64,000 nucleotides of DNA. Origin: Phallusia mammillata (taxonomy: Eukaryota > Chordata > Ascidiacea > Phlebobranchia > Ascidiidae). Location: positions 16,134-80,133 of the forward strand of contig QLIY01000101.1 of NCBI GenBank assembly GCA_003260075.1. The letters run 5' to 3'. The notes below the pieces were generated by a model that searched no databases, was not told the DNA's origin, and was given only the letters and a program-made list of their open reading frames with translations. Both the position numbers and the translations under genes were made by a program. This document shows positions 14,068-26,801 of this stretch, in pieces. Position 1 is the stretch's first letter, and every line of letters starts with the position of its first letter.

Positions 14068-17000
14068 ATGAGTAGGCAGGAACAGAAATGGTCATGCCCT
14101 CGTTGTACCTATGACAACTATCTTGCCTCTAGTAAATGCTCAATATGCTGCCATCCAAGAGATTCAGAAGTTATCCAACCTCCTCCAATAACTACAGAAA
14201 AACCACTCGTTATAGACACCTCAGTTCCACAAACTTCAACTGAGAAAGATCAAGATGAGGAACTCATCATATACCCACAAACGAGGTCTACACAATTATT
14301 TGTCTCAAATCAAGCTTCAAATAATGAAGATTTGTTGATTTCACAATTAGATGATAATCCAAGGACTTCAAGGTCCCCAAATGAACTTCAAATTGTAGCC
14401 ACATGGCCTTGTCAAGTGTGTACATTTCTGAATACGGATTGTAGTAACGAATGGTGCTCACAGTGTCGCACCCCCAAAGGGGAATACCCACCTGAAGACA
14501 ATGACCCACCACCGAACAATGCGAAAAAACAAAAATGGGTCTGTGCGATGTGCACATATGAAAACTGGGATGCCTCAAAGTCTTGCGTAGTGTGCCGGAC
14601 TGAGAAAAATCATCTTAAGACTTCCAGCGGAGCTAATAACGTAACTGAATTATCCACAGATGCAGCATCTAGTGAAACTACAACAATGCAATCTCACAAA
14701 AATGTAGACAATTGGCCAGATCAATCAGCAAAAGTAACGGAAGTAATTCATGACAGCGAAAAACCAGTATACACACCAAACAATGCGAAACCAGAAAGTG
14801 GTAAATCATCAGCTGGGAATGGAACTGCTGGGACAAGGTCAGGGGCATCTAGTAATTCATCTTCAAGGTCGCACTCACCTCGACAAGAGTTGGATTTAAA
14901 TGCTCAAAACCAGCAGCGGTCAGCTAGATGGCGAAGAACAAATGCAGAAAATCAGGTATTGTTTATGGTTAATATGTGCCTTATAAGGAATGCATGTCAA
15001 TAATAGCACAGAATTGCATAGTCACAAATTTAAAAACTATAAAACAATCGACAACTTGACAGCGTCAGTGAGTGTTGTCCCCCCCCCCCAGAAAATCAGG
15101 TATTGTTTATGGTTAATATGTGCCTTATAAGGAATGTATGTCAATAATAGCGCAGAATTGTATAGTCACAAATTTAAAGACTATAAAACAATCGACCACC
15201 TGACGGCGTCATTGAGTGTTGCTTGCCCCTCCCCCCCCCCGTTTCAAAATATAATGGTTTTTTTGTTGTGTGCCAACATGTGTTAAAAGGTCCCACATTT
15301 TAATGTACTGTTCCTTATGCACATAGTTAACATTCTCTTTAAATATTACTCTGTTTTTCAGGCCTGTTCGTCAAGGACAGTTGCTTGCAGCAGTCAGCAG
15401 CGAAGTAATTCACCTTTGTCGCTATCTCGTAGCAGCTCTGCCAGTCATCTGTATTCACTTGGTCGACTTGAAATTGTTGACAATCGTTCCTACAAAAACC
15501 GAAATCGCAACTTAAATTGGCTGTTTATAAAGGCCTGCATAGGTAAATATCATCCAATATCCATTTGTGCTTGTGATTAAAATATTTAAAAAAATGGTTA
15601 TGTTACATTTTGTAGTTTATTCCTTTTTCCCAGCATTAAGCAACACAATTCAAAAATTTTTGGAAGAAACGTTTAACCACGAAAAATCCATTGTAAAACT
15701 ATTTCCACCTGATTATCTGCTTTTAGCCATGCATAAATTTGTGGTACAAGTGAATTATGTATGTCCAGTGGTGGGATTCAGCCGATTCGCACCGGTTCTT
15801 TAGAACCGTCTCACGAAATTTTATGAGATCAGCGAACCATTTAGCATTACTGGTTACTGTCATATGACTTTTTGTAACAGAACAGGCTAAACAATGTGAC
15901 TTTTGTGATAGAACCGGTTGACAAAAAATGTGAATCCCACCACTGTGTATGTCATTAAAGAAATATGGCAAACAATTTTTCAAAAAGGTAAACCTTATTA
16001 CTAAATTGATTAATGTCTTATCTAGGCATCGTAGATGATAATGTGGAGGCTGTTGACGCTTACTTAACTCATGGTGGGAATATTGCACGCACATTAACAT
16101 CTGATGATATCCATCATCTAAATCGGCCGTCTGCATTTGACATTGGCCACACCCTAGTACACCTTGCCATTCGATTTCAGAGACACAACATTTTAAGGCT
16201 TCTGCTTACCCCAGAAGTAAGTTCTTAGCAAAACAGCTTTTGTGATCAACAGACAGTGCACACTGTTTTGACCTGTAAGGTCTCATTAGTGCGGCTGGTG
16301 ACAAGAGATCAATCGTATTAGCAAGTGCAGCCATCCAATGGCCTTCTGCAGCTTATCATTTATTTGCTCAATGCCTTTACAGCTTTAGCTTTTTCACTTT
16401 TTACAGCAAATGCACAATTTTTTGTTAAGTTTTTGAAAAGCAAAGTTTGTTTAGACCTGTATTTATTCACCATTTTAGGTCTTACTGCTTTTGCGTTAGT
16501 GTAATGTAAATGTGAAGTAATTAAAATTGTATAAAACTATTACCTATTTAGAACACTACATACAGATCTGTTAACAGGTTTAAAGATAAATACCCCCCCC
16601 CCTTGCGTTAGTGTAATGTAAATGTGAAGTAATTAAAATTGTATAAAACTTTTACCTATTTAGAACACTACATACAGATATGTTTACATGTTTAAAGATG
16701 AATGTAACAGCCCAAATAGATGCAAAAAGTGACATGCTTTATTATTAAAACATTTCCAAAACTGCTTATGTCATCATCAGTGATATAAGGGGCTACATCA
16801 GTTATATTCCCGTTTATAACCACTAATACCTATTTATTTGTGTGTCGTAGTTAGACATTCATTGCAATCTATGGCTTTAAATTTGTGAAACACTGATTTA
16901 GACAAAAGCAACATCAAAAGTCATGTCAAATTAGACAAAACATTCTTTGGACCTTAGCCAATATTGTAGTAGCTTAAATAATTATATTCTTTTTTTAAAC

Positions 17001-20000
17001 AATAACCACTTTGAATGTAAACAGGTTGCCCCTCGTGCGTTCAAGCGGAACCCAGCCCATCTCAGTCCTGACATAGCTGAGTTAATACGCCGGGAAATCG
17101 CATCAAGTATTCGAACGAAAAAAGGAGATTTTCATTGCCGATTTTTGTCCGAGTTTACAACTTTTCAGCTCCCACTAGGTAAGTTGTACATTCAGACCCA
17201 AAATAATAAACACACTTGTGAAATAAAATGTGTAACTACATTTTAAGTTGGGAAAAATGTGCTGTGCGCTGCGTCACAATATAGACAGTTTGTAAAATTA
17301 AAGAAATGTATGTTTTGGTTAAATATGCTGCAGACACATGTACTCAATTGGCATCAATGGTACAATTTGTAAATGCTTATACTGTACCATTTTCTGTTTT
17401 CAAAGCACTTCTTAACTTATTTGCTGTGTTTTTTGCGCAGAAATTTGTGATTTACCTCCTTCTATACAAAAACTGCTGTTTAATGAATTGCTGGATCAAG
17501 ATGTGCAAAAAGGTAAAGCATTATATATAGCCTGTTATAAGCAGAAATCTGTGCTTTAAATGACCGATTTGTTTGTTTTCCATGTACTTTGCTGTAAGTG
17601 CATTTGTACATCCATTAAAACTGCCACTTATACATCTTTTAAAACTGCAGCCAAAGCTACAGATAAGACACCAATACACTATATACATTGATTTAATTTT
17701 TCTGTGTGGCTGTAGAATTGGAAGAAGAAGGGGCCATAAATTGGTCGCCAGGATTATTAAGATATGGAGACTGCAATAACCGCTTATACTCGTTATGGAA
17801 TCGCTCTGCTGGCGATTGTCTTTTGGACTCAGTCCTCCAAGCAACATGGGGAGTTTTTGATCGCGACAATGTCCTAAGAGCTGCGATGTCCGACAGTTTA
17901 GAGGATTGTGCCACAAGGTAAGATGGTTGTTTATTTGTGAAATAGGTTTAAAGTATTGGAGACATTTGGTTTGGTGTTATTTTAAGGTTTATAGCACTGC
18001 TAACAGCTTGTATGTATTGTGGGTCAAAATGTAAGTGTTTGTTATTTTTGTGGATTAGTTTAAAAGTGAAAACAGTCTTGGGATACCCAAGGTTTTTAAC
18101 TTTGTAACATACAAATGTGTGCATTTTGAGGTAGCCTCGGCACATGTCCCCCCCCCCCCCCCCCCCCCAATGTTTTGGAGCGCTCTTTGTAAGCATATAT
18201 TCCACAATGTGATTTTTTAATGCATCGAACATAATCCTAGCGGTGTACTTCCCCCCCCCCGGGATACCCAAGGTTTTTAACTTTGTAACATACAAATGTG
18301 TGCATTTTTAGGTAGTCTTGGCACATGCTATTACTAAAGGTTAGGTGATGAAGATAGTTGTTTTTATAAGGCCTCCATATTACATAATATCATAGGCTCA
18401 GTTTTGAGGTAAAGTGTCAATGAATTGCTAAAATGTTTTGGAGCGCTCTTTGTAAGCATATATTCCACAATGTGATTTTACTTTTTAATGCATTGAACAT
18501 AATCCTAGCGGTGTTCTCTCTTTTTTATTGTGGAAAGCAGTATTAAAGCCTGAAACATTCATTTATAAATGTGCAATTTTTTAGTGTGAAATAAGCATTA
18601 TTTTTTTTTTTAAATGGTACATTTCTAAATATTGCAGACAGTTTAAATGTACACTAGCAATGCCTTTGTTGCTGTTATCAGTAGAAATGTTTATTTGACC
18701 CACACCCCCCCCCCGTACACTAGCAATGCCTTTGTTGCTGTTATCAGTAGAAATGTTTATTTAACCCACAACATTTATTTATTTAAGACCGATTGACCTG
18801 TGTGTGTACTTAGTAGTAAATTGTGTGCTACGCCTACTTTGGGCGTTGGGCAAAACCACATCTGTCGTTACAAGTGATTTAAAACTAATTATTTAAATCT
18901 TAAACCTAAAAGTGAAGTAGATGAAGCTAAAACAGCATTGATTGTATTGATCTGCCAAGTGCAATGGATTATTTTGTTACATCACTGTTGATTTTATTGT
19001 TTATAAATAGTGTTTACATTTTGAAACTTTCACTAAAATGTCAAAGCATTCAGGACCTAGTGGCCATTAGCATATTGTCACTACCATATTAGTACCCCCC
19101 CCCCTTTATTGTTTATAAATAGTGTTTACATTTTGAAACTTTCACTAAAATGCCATAGCATTCAGGACCTAGTGGCCATTAGCATATTTTCACAACCATA
19201 TTAGAATATAAGTGGTTGCACTAATTAAAGAATTGGCTTGATTATGGTTTGCCAGGATTTAGGCTTAAAAATTCCATGTTCACACTTATTAAAGTTTTAA
19301 AAGGAAATGTTGCAATTATTGCTTTTAAAATCTAATTTAAGCTTTGGAACTCTATACAAGGACCTGTTCTAAAATGATTGACGAATATAACGACCCAAAT
19401 AGACAAAAAAACGACATGCTTTATTATTCAAACGTTTTGGCAAATGCTCATGCCATCATCAGTGATAGTTGTCAAAACGTTTGAATAATAAAACAGGTCA
19501 ATTTGCAGTCTGTTTGGGCCATTATATTTGTCATTAACCTTTTAAAGGTACAAAAAAATAAGACACAAAATTGTTGTCAGTCATGTCATATGTAAACAAA
19601 TGTCTTTAATAATCCTTATATTAGAACTGTAACGAAATTTATAGTATTGATTTATTGATATTGTAGACAGTTTCTGATTTAAAAGGTGGTAATGCTACTG
19701 TCCAGTGGTTGGATAAAGGCAGCTACAAAAGGCAAAAATCATATAATACTTGTCGCATAAAAAACTTATCAATATATTTTATAGTTTTTTCCGTCGATGG
19801 CGTGAATGGGAACATTATCAGGCTGACCTTCTGGGTTATTCACTGACAGAACGGCAGTGTTTACATGATTGGGCATTCATACACTCTCTCGCTCAACAGG
19901 TGGGTGGACTCTATTGTAAAATAGCGGTTAAATTTTACAGGTCATGCAATATTCATGTGGGCTTCAATTTAAATTCCGCGCTTGATTAGTGTCAAGTTGG

Positions 20001-23000
20001 GCCAATTGTAGTGCAAATAGATTTTTTTACAATGGCTACTGTAAAATACAAGTGCATTCTTAACAAAAGAAATACGTGGTATTCGAGAAACACATATAAA
20101 CAAATCTTGTGTACAATAATTTCATTGAAAATCCCAATTAAACTAAAGTGTTGTGTTATAAAATTATGTAAAACTAGAGTTAGAATCAATTTTAATATTA
20201 ATAATACCAGTTAAAACAATTTTCATTCCACATTGAAATTTTAGACTTTTGTTGGGCGGCATAAAGTATTAACTAACTTAAAAAAGAATTAAAATTACCA
20301 AAACAAATGGTTGGCCCCCCCCCCAATTTTCATTCCACATTGAAATTTTAGACTTTTGTTGGGCGGCATAAAATATTAACTTAAAAAAGAATTAAAATTA
20401 CCAAAACAAATGGTTGTCCCCCCCCCCTTGCTTAGCTTGTTCATTATAACTTCATAGTGATTCATTTAGTTTGACCTTTTATATGCCCCCCCCCCCAAAA
20501 TAGGGTTTTTATTGTTTCATTTGATGATGTTTTTAAGTGATGAAAAGATTTGTGGTAAAAACACTTAGCACATTACTCTAGTTTATTTTCAAATACTTAT
20601 TCAAAGTTTGTGTTGTCATGCACAAAATAGGCTTGAGGGTTTAACCCTACCAACATAGCGGTTGTTTATTGATCCTTGTAATAGTTTAACCTATAACATG
20701 CAAGTGTTTGAAATAACAGCTAACGGTGCATGTGCGGTCCCAACGGAATAGCACTAATTATTGTTGTTGATTGCCTGCAGGCCATGCTACAATGCTGCAC
20801 ACTGTGGGTGTTAAGTGAATGTTTGGCACTGTTTATTGCTTAGCTTGTTCATTATAACTTCATAGTGATTCATTTAGTTTGACTAGCCTTTTATATACTG
20901 TAATGGGTAACCTAGTTTCTTATTTAACCTATTTTCTTGTAGTTTAAAGGCCTTGTTCATTTCTTGTTGGCTCAGTGGTTCTAAAGCTTTCTTTAGAAAG
21001 TTCATAATGGTCCCTTTGCTATTATCACATAGACTTGCAATCCAAAAAGCACAATGTATTTTTTACTGAAAAACACTTTGTTAATTGTCCAAAGACAGTT
21101 TGTGACATCACAGATAAAACATCTGTTGCACCGACAATTGCATTTTTTTGATAATTGTCATTGAATTAATAGTATCTCACTTTACATACAATTATAGAAG
21201 TATTTTAAGCTCTTCTTAGCAGTCCATCCGAAAATGCTTTATGAGTTTGAGAAACGCTGTTTTATCTGCTATTGTTTTGCATGGTCAAACCTTTAATGTA
21301 AAATCATACAACTTTATGGCAGTTTCATCCACAAAAAGCATTGTAGCATATACATACGCTTAAGACTGCTAGCATATAATGACGTAGGCCAGTCGTTCTC
21401 AAACTGTGCGTCGCGACACCGTGGTGCACCCCCCCCCCGCATATACATACGCTTAAGACTGCTAGCATATAATGACGTAGGCCAGTGGTTCTCAAACTGT
21501 GCGTCGGCGACGCCGTGGTGCGTAGCTTTAATTTTCCAAGGGCGTCTCAGAAAAGTTTTGTTTTGTGGCTTTTTGTTGTTGTATCAATAAACCCAACTTT
21601 AATAATAAGTTTCCTCATTAACTTTTATTTGCTGGTGCGTCGCAAGTCCAGAAAACTTGTCCAGGGGCATCGCAACAAAAAAAGTTTGAGAATCACTGAC
21701 GTAGGCCGAAACATATTGCTAACATTAATCCCATTTAGCAAAAACAATCAATCTTATAGTATGTTTTGCTATTGTGATGCCATAACAGGAAATTAATTGC
21801 CTGGGCCCTGGGGCAATAGGCAATAGGTTTGTCAAAATGCCTGGTTTTTGTGGCTGTCAGCTAAGCCTGGGGTGTTATTTTGTCAGTAGCACAACACTAC
21901 TATATTAAGGATATCTTTTTTCATGCTGTGTTGTGTTGCTACAAAGTACGAATGTGTGTGTATTGGTTAGGTTTTTTCTGTGTGTTTGTCTGTGTCAAAA
22001 AAATGTTGTACAAAACTGTTTTTGAGTTTCAAAGTATTTTATTGATTCAGCCTATATTAGGACATTGTATAACATTTGTCATTGAATCAAAGCACAAAAA
22101 AGAAATACTTCGGACCCTTCTGTTTTTTTGATAGCCTTCCTACATTGTGTAAAAAATACATTTGATTAAAAAGTGTTGTTTTTCTGACAGAAAGAAATTT
22201 TCAGGAAATACTTGATCATCTATTGACAAAAACACATGACTTTTAAGACCCAAATGCATTATACAGTTACAACTTTTATAAATCCCCTAAATTGGGTAGT
22301 GCTGGGCAATGTACATTACATCATTTAAAAACAAAAAAATCTAGGCAGACATTAATTTCAATGTGTCAAATAAATGAGCAGCTGTTTTTGTCGCCTGTCT
22401 TAGGCTTTATCATACACTTTCCATTTGAAAACAATTAATAAGAATTATAGTCAAGTAGCTGTGTAAACCAAGCTTAAAAAACACTTTATAATACTTTACC
22501 CAGTGGTTCCCAACCTTTTTCAACAAATTCCTTCCTTAACCATTCAAAACCTTTTTTGTCCTTATTATACTACATAGTAGATGCTAAACCATACAAAAAT
22601 CATTTAAAAACGGGCCTTTCATTAACTTTACAGGTCATATTCCTAGAGCTCAGGTGTCTATTCACAAACCATATTTACAAATTAAAGTAAATTCCTCCCC
22701 TGTTGGTAACCACTGATTTAAGCAAAAAGAGCCTTTTACTAAAAACATAAAGTATGAAAGTGCTATATATATATATGTATATATATACATATATTTTTAG
22801 TTTAAAGCGTATGACACAATTATAAATGTTTCTTGTTTAGTGTTAGTTAAATTTAGGACACCATTGCAAGTTTATGATTGTGCTTGACACATAAAAATGT
22901 CAACGCAGATGCTGTGACTAAAACATGTGATATCGCAAACACAGTGTCATTGTGATGTGTTGTACACATTAGCTATCGGCATCAGCATAATTCTATTGTT

Positions 23001-25673
23001 ATTTGATACACGAAAAGTACAATGGTGTCATGGTATTTCCACCAATTCAGTAAGGATTTATTACCAAGCCTATAATAACACAGTTAAATGACCCTTGTGT
23101 CCTAACTTTGCCAGAACAGTACATTTTTCTGCTTCTGTTTGGGAAAAAAATGCCCATAGCATTAATTTTGCTTACACTACTTTTTTTCAGCCCGGTGCGT
23201 CGTTAGAACATTGTCACATCTTTGTGTTGTGTCACATTCTACGCAGACCCATAATTGTTTACGGGATCAAATACCTAAAGAGCTTCAGGGGTGAAACACT
23301 AGGCTTTGCCAAATTTCAAGGTAAGTTTTAAACCCAAAATTACCACATTTTTTGTAAAAATCAATTTCATGCAGAATTCCAATGTGAAAATGTTTCATTA
23401 AAATTAAGCCAATGTTTATGAAAGGCTTAGGTGTAATAGAAAAGTGCAAGCTGGCATGTATGAGTTCAGAGCATTTGATTTATTTTTAAAACCCTCTTTC
23501 TGTTGACGTAGGTGTGTATCTGCCATTTCTGTGGGACGAGTCTTTCTGCTACACCAGCCCTATCGCACTGGGATACACAAGAGGCCACTTTACTGCTCTT
23601 GTTACCATGGAAAACAGCATGAAGGTAGAGTCAATTTATTGATGAAACACAGTTACAACTTAGCACAAAAGTTCGCATGAGAATGTTAGAACCATATTTT
23701 GAACTTTGTGTGTTACCAAATGCTGTCTTAACTTAACATAACAGTCATGGAAAAATGTTTTGTGTTTTTGCCTATATTGTGTGCTCTAAAAAAACTGTAT
23801 GTACCTAAACCTATAGAAGAACGTAACCTGTAGCTTATTTGCTAACAACTCATGCGTCTAGCCGGTAAACTGACGGTGGAGGTCAACGTGTGTTTGCTTT
23901 TCCACTTTAACTTGTTGACATTTTGTTAATTTCGCACTCAATGCCCCTTTTGTTGTACACTTAATAACAGAAGTCTAGAAACTGTTCAAAGCAAAGCATA
24001 GGGCTAATGTTAGTGTGCATAACTTCATGACCGCTTAAGCTAAAGATTTCTTCACAATTTGAAAGTAAACCATAGTGGAAAATAAAAAGGCTTTAGGTCT
24101 TTCCGAATTGATGCTTATGTCACATAAATTTAGAAGGGTTTACAGATTTAAATGGCTCGCTTACGGTAGTTCATAAACTATTAATAACAAAAAAATGAAC
24201 CTAACCTATGGGGTTTGTCAATTTTCAGAACATCTGTGCGACCAGTCGACACCGTTTTCAGCCATTCAACACTGTTAAGTATCTTCCCCTTGTGGACAGC
24301 GACGGAAAGATTCTGCCCATTCATTTCACCACAAGAACAGAGGTGTGTTAATCCTATATGATCCACAATCAATATGTCAGCCTTGAATTGTGGTTTGTCA
24401 TATGTGTGACAGACCAATACCTAAACTGTGTGCTAAGTACTGAATCCATGTTGGTGAAGTGGGGTTCAACCACTAAAATTAACACAGTCCAAAAAAATTC
24501 TAATTTTGTTTGAGCAATTTTGCAGTGTATTGTATGGGGAAGGTTTAAAAATGCAAGGAGTCCAATTTTGAGTTAGTTTTTTGTACCCCCCCCCCGTGTA
24601 TTGTATGGGGAAGGTTTAAAAATGCAAGGAGTCCAATTTTGAGAAAGTTTTTTTGTGTAATACTCCCTGGTAATATCATGTATTACATAGGTATTATTAA
24701 AAAAGCTATACTTGTGGTAGGCTCATTAATAAGTAACAAAATTCAAAGGCATTAGTAGGAGTTGTATGTAAAATCTTAGTTTACACAAACTCAAAATGTC
24801 GGAGACCCCCCCCCCAGGCTCATTAATAAGTAACAAAATTCAAAGGCATTAGTAGGAGTTGTACGTAAAATCTTAGTTTACACAAACTCAAAATGTCCAA
24901 AGAGTTATTTTTGTTGTGGTATAAAGCATTTAATTTGTACTGTTGTGTTTCGTAAATGCAAACCAATAGGTACCGTTTTTCTAAACTAGTGGTACGCAAC
25001 AGCCTTTCAGGTGGTATGCGAGTAGCTTTTTGCTGTACATAACTAAAGCCAGATCAAGAATTGCAACCCAATTGATCAGCCCTGGTTTTGGCCAGAACTC
25101 TTGTCTTCGACATTATTTTTGGAATTGAACATGGATGGTTGTGAAATATGCTGAACTGGTCAAAAAGGTTACACCACCCCCCCCCCATCAAGAATTGCAA
25201 CCCAATTGATCAGCCCTGGTTTTGGCCAGAACTCGTGTCTTGGACATTATTTTTGGAATTGAACATCGATGGTTGTGAAATATGCTGAACTAGTCAAAAA
25301 GGTTACACCTAGATCTACCCATTCAAACAGGTTATAGGCGGTACGCAGTGATAGAAAATGTCGTCAGGTGGTACGCGATCGGTATAAGGTTGAGAACCAC
25401 TGTTCTAAACATTACAAGTAGATTTATCCATTGTTATTCCCAGTTTCAACTTATTGTTTTAAATAACAGGCTGGAAGTGAGGAACAAAGACGTGAAATTC
25501 TTCACGAGTGGCTTGATTGTCACATGACTGAGTGTGGATCTTTAGTTGCCGTGCAACGACCTGGCAAGCGACCTTCGTCAGTGACAAGATTGGTCGACGA
25601 GTGGTTGGATCACTATCGTCATCTGTCGTTTCGACGCTTAGGCGAGGAGGGCCATTCGGACGATGAAGACTAA
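14068..25673 (+). CDS. ZRANB1: Ubiquitin thioesterase TRABID (ZRANB1), complete
   Basis: Eleven exons join in phase: 14068-14955, 15362-15542, 16026-16216, 17025-17178, 17441-17512, 17716-17917, 19785-19899, 23191-23320, 23512-23624, 24229-24342 and 25470-25673. They encode about 787 residues; the human protein has 708. Three RanBP2/NZF zinc fingers lie near residues 6-33, 113-138 and 157-180; each has paired cysteines and the CTY/CTF ubiquitin-contact motif. A serine-rich linker follows and accounts for much of the extra length. Next comes the ankyrin-like ubiquitin-binding domain (RPSAFDIGHTLVHLAIRF), then the OTU-type catalytic domain. The nucleophile is the cysteine of AGDCLLDSV (about residue 530), and the general-base histidine is in YTRGHF (about 670). 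The family cleaves K29-, K33- and K63-linked ubiquitin chains and is reported to act on APC in Wnt signalling. The C-terminus is acidic, as in vertebrates. The ATG at 14068 aligns with the human start. The intron after exon 6 is rich in C-run duplications. Confidence 0.96.
15766..15945. mobile_element. hAT-type miniature element, CAGTGGTGGGATT family
   Basis: A 180-bp copy without a C run. Perfect 8-bp target duplication tgtatgtc on both sides. Inverted ends CAGTGGTGGGATTC / GAATCCCACCACTG. It lies in a ZRANB1 intron and is the best reference copy of the family. Confidence 0.9.
16694..16860 (-). repeat. Repeat with CTGATGATGACA core
   Basis: The minus strand has CACTGATGATGACATAAGC and TAATAATAAAGCATGTCAC, like the other members of this family. 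ZRANB1 intron. Confidence 0.5.
18148..18168 (+). repeat. C homopolymer, 21 bases
   Basis: Joins two pieces of a ZRANB1 intron. The following tgttttggagcgctctttgt recurs at about 18432. Confidence 0.9.
19375..19545. repeat. Foldback repeat with CTGATGATGGCA core
   Basis: A left arm (agacaaaaaaacgacatgct, then the core on the minus strand) and an inverted right arm (tttgaataataaaacaggtc) form a hairpin. ZRANB1 intron. Confidence 0.6.
21483..21698. mobile_element. hAT-type miniature element, CAGTGGTTCTCAAAC family
   Basis: 216 bp with inverted ends CAGTGGTTCTCAAAC / GTTTGAGAATCACTG and perfect 8-bp duplication acgtaggc. A truncated allelic copy of its left end lies at about 21390-21428 before a C run. 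Confidence 0.9.
22501..22715. mobile_element. hAT-type miniature element, CAGTGGTTCCCAACC family
   Basis: Starts CAGTGGTTCCCAACC and ends GTTGGTAACCACTG. No clean target duplication is visible. Same family as 30632-30850 in the opposite orientation. Confidence 0.6.
22768..22799. repeat. AT microsatellite
   Basis: A run of TA dinucleotides with TG/AC interruptions (tatatatatatatgtatata), in a ZRANB1 intron. Confidence 0.7.
24987..25402. mobile_element. hAT-type miniature element, TAGTGGTACGCAAC family
   Basis: Perfect 8-bp duplication ttctaaac at 24979-24986 and 25403-25410. Inverted ends TAGTGGTACGCAAC / GTTGAGAACCACTG. An internal C-run duplication lengthens it. Last intron of ZRANB1. Confidence 0.85.
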
Positions 25674-26801
25674 TGATCGATTAATTTGGTTGCACTAATT
25701 TTCGTGTTTGGACATAATGTTCCAACTTAATAAGGTTTTCGTTGTGAGTTTGTTTTCTGCTGTGTGATTTTTCTTTCCTTTTTTCACTCTTCCGTAACAA
25801 GGATATTCTGATTTTGCACGACTTTTTTTCGTAACCAGATTTCGGCAAAAAAATTGACCACCTAACGGCAGGGTTATATGCAAAACGTATCTGTTGTTTT
25901 CTGTTTAAAGTTTCAATTCACAAAAATATTACAATTTGGCACTAAAAAAATTGAGATTTTCTGGAATATCTTTGTTTTTCACTGTGCTCACTTAATTGCA
26001 AGAAAGCCGCTTTTGATTGATACTTTCGGTTAGCGTAACCCTGACTTGTTCTGCTGCCTCTAGTGGTGGTGAAAATACGTTTTTTTGACATTTCTGTGAG
26101 TTTATCGTGGTACAAATTGCTCAATCACTGAATAATAAAATCATCAGGCTTTCTGTAACAATTCTCAGACAATGATTTTGAAAAGGCGAAGAAAAAAAGG
26201 ACAGCGTTTCGTCCATTTTTTATAGTAATACTTTTATTGCACATTATCTGTTTAACAATATTGTACATTTGCTATAATTGTGCACAAAGACAGCAAACTG
26301 CATTTTCGATCTTCTGATAAACAAATCATATGGAACAATACACAATTTATTAGACCCAAATGGTTTGTTTTTGGGAACTGTTGTATGCCGTGATGTAGAT
26401 TTTTGAAAAACAAATTTTGACTGTCTGTCTGTTTTTTGGGAACAAGAAACTTAACAGCATAATTTAAAATCTTATACAATGGACTACACCAAGTTAATAT
26501 ACCCTTCCCATAAAATCCACTAAAATACATTTAGAATGGATTGTACTTGAAACTGATTAAATTTCTTAGGGTGTATGCACTTAAATATTGTTTGTTTGTT
26601 TGTTTTAGACTATTTCATAACTGCTTTGGAAATGGTATTAAATTAATATGTTTTAAGTCCCTGTGCATAGTGATTTGTGTTGTGCAGTGGTAAATCACAT
26701 CAACAATTGTGCACAAACAAATCGTTGTTCTGTCCACCAACAAACAGAAAAAAATACACCCATACATAAAACGACAACAAAACCGACAGTCTGAAACCTT
26801 A
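25674..26801. other. Convergent 3' spacer between ZRANB1 and DDRGK1
   Basis: Both genes end into this 1.1-kb segment. A plus-strand AATAAA at 26134-26139 could serve ZRANB1, giving a 3'UTR of about 460 bases. Several TTTATT words between 26231 and 26350 could serve DDRGK1 on the minus strand. I see no other gene here. Confidence 0.45.

Noticed and set aside
15636-15757. Possible extra ZRANB1 exon (SNTIQKFLEETFNHEKSIV...)
   Set aside because: It has an acceptor-like start and fits the incoming phase, but no donor returns to phase 1 for the next exon. The protein is contiguous across exons 2-3 in the family without it. It may be a cryptic exon.
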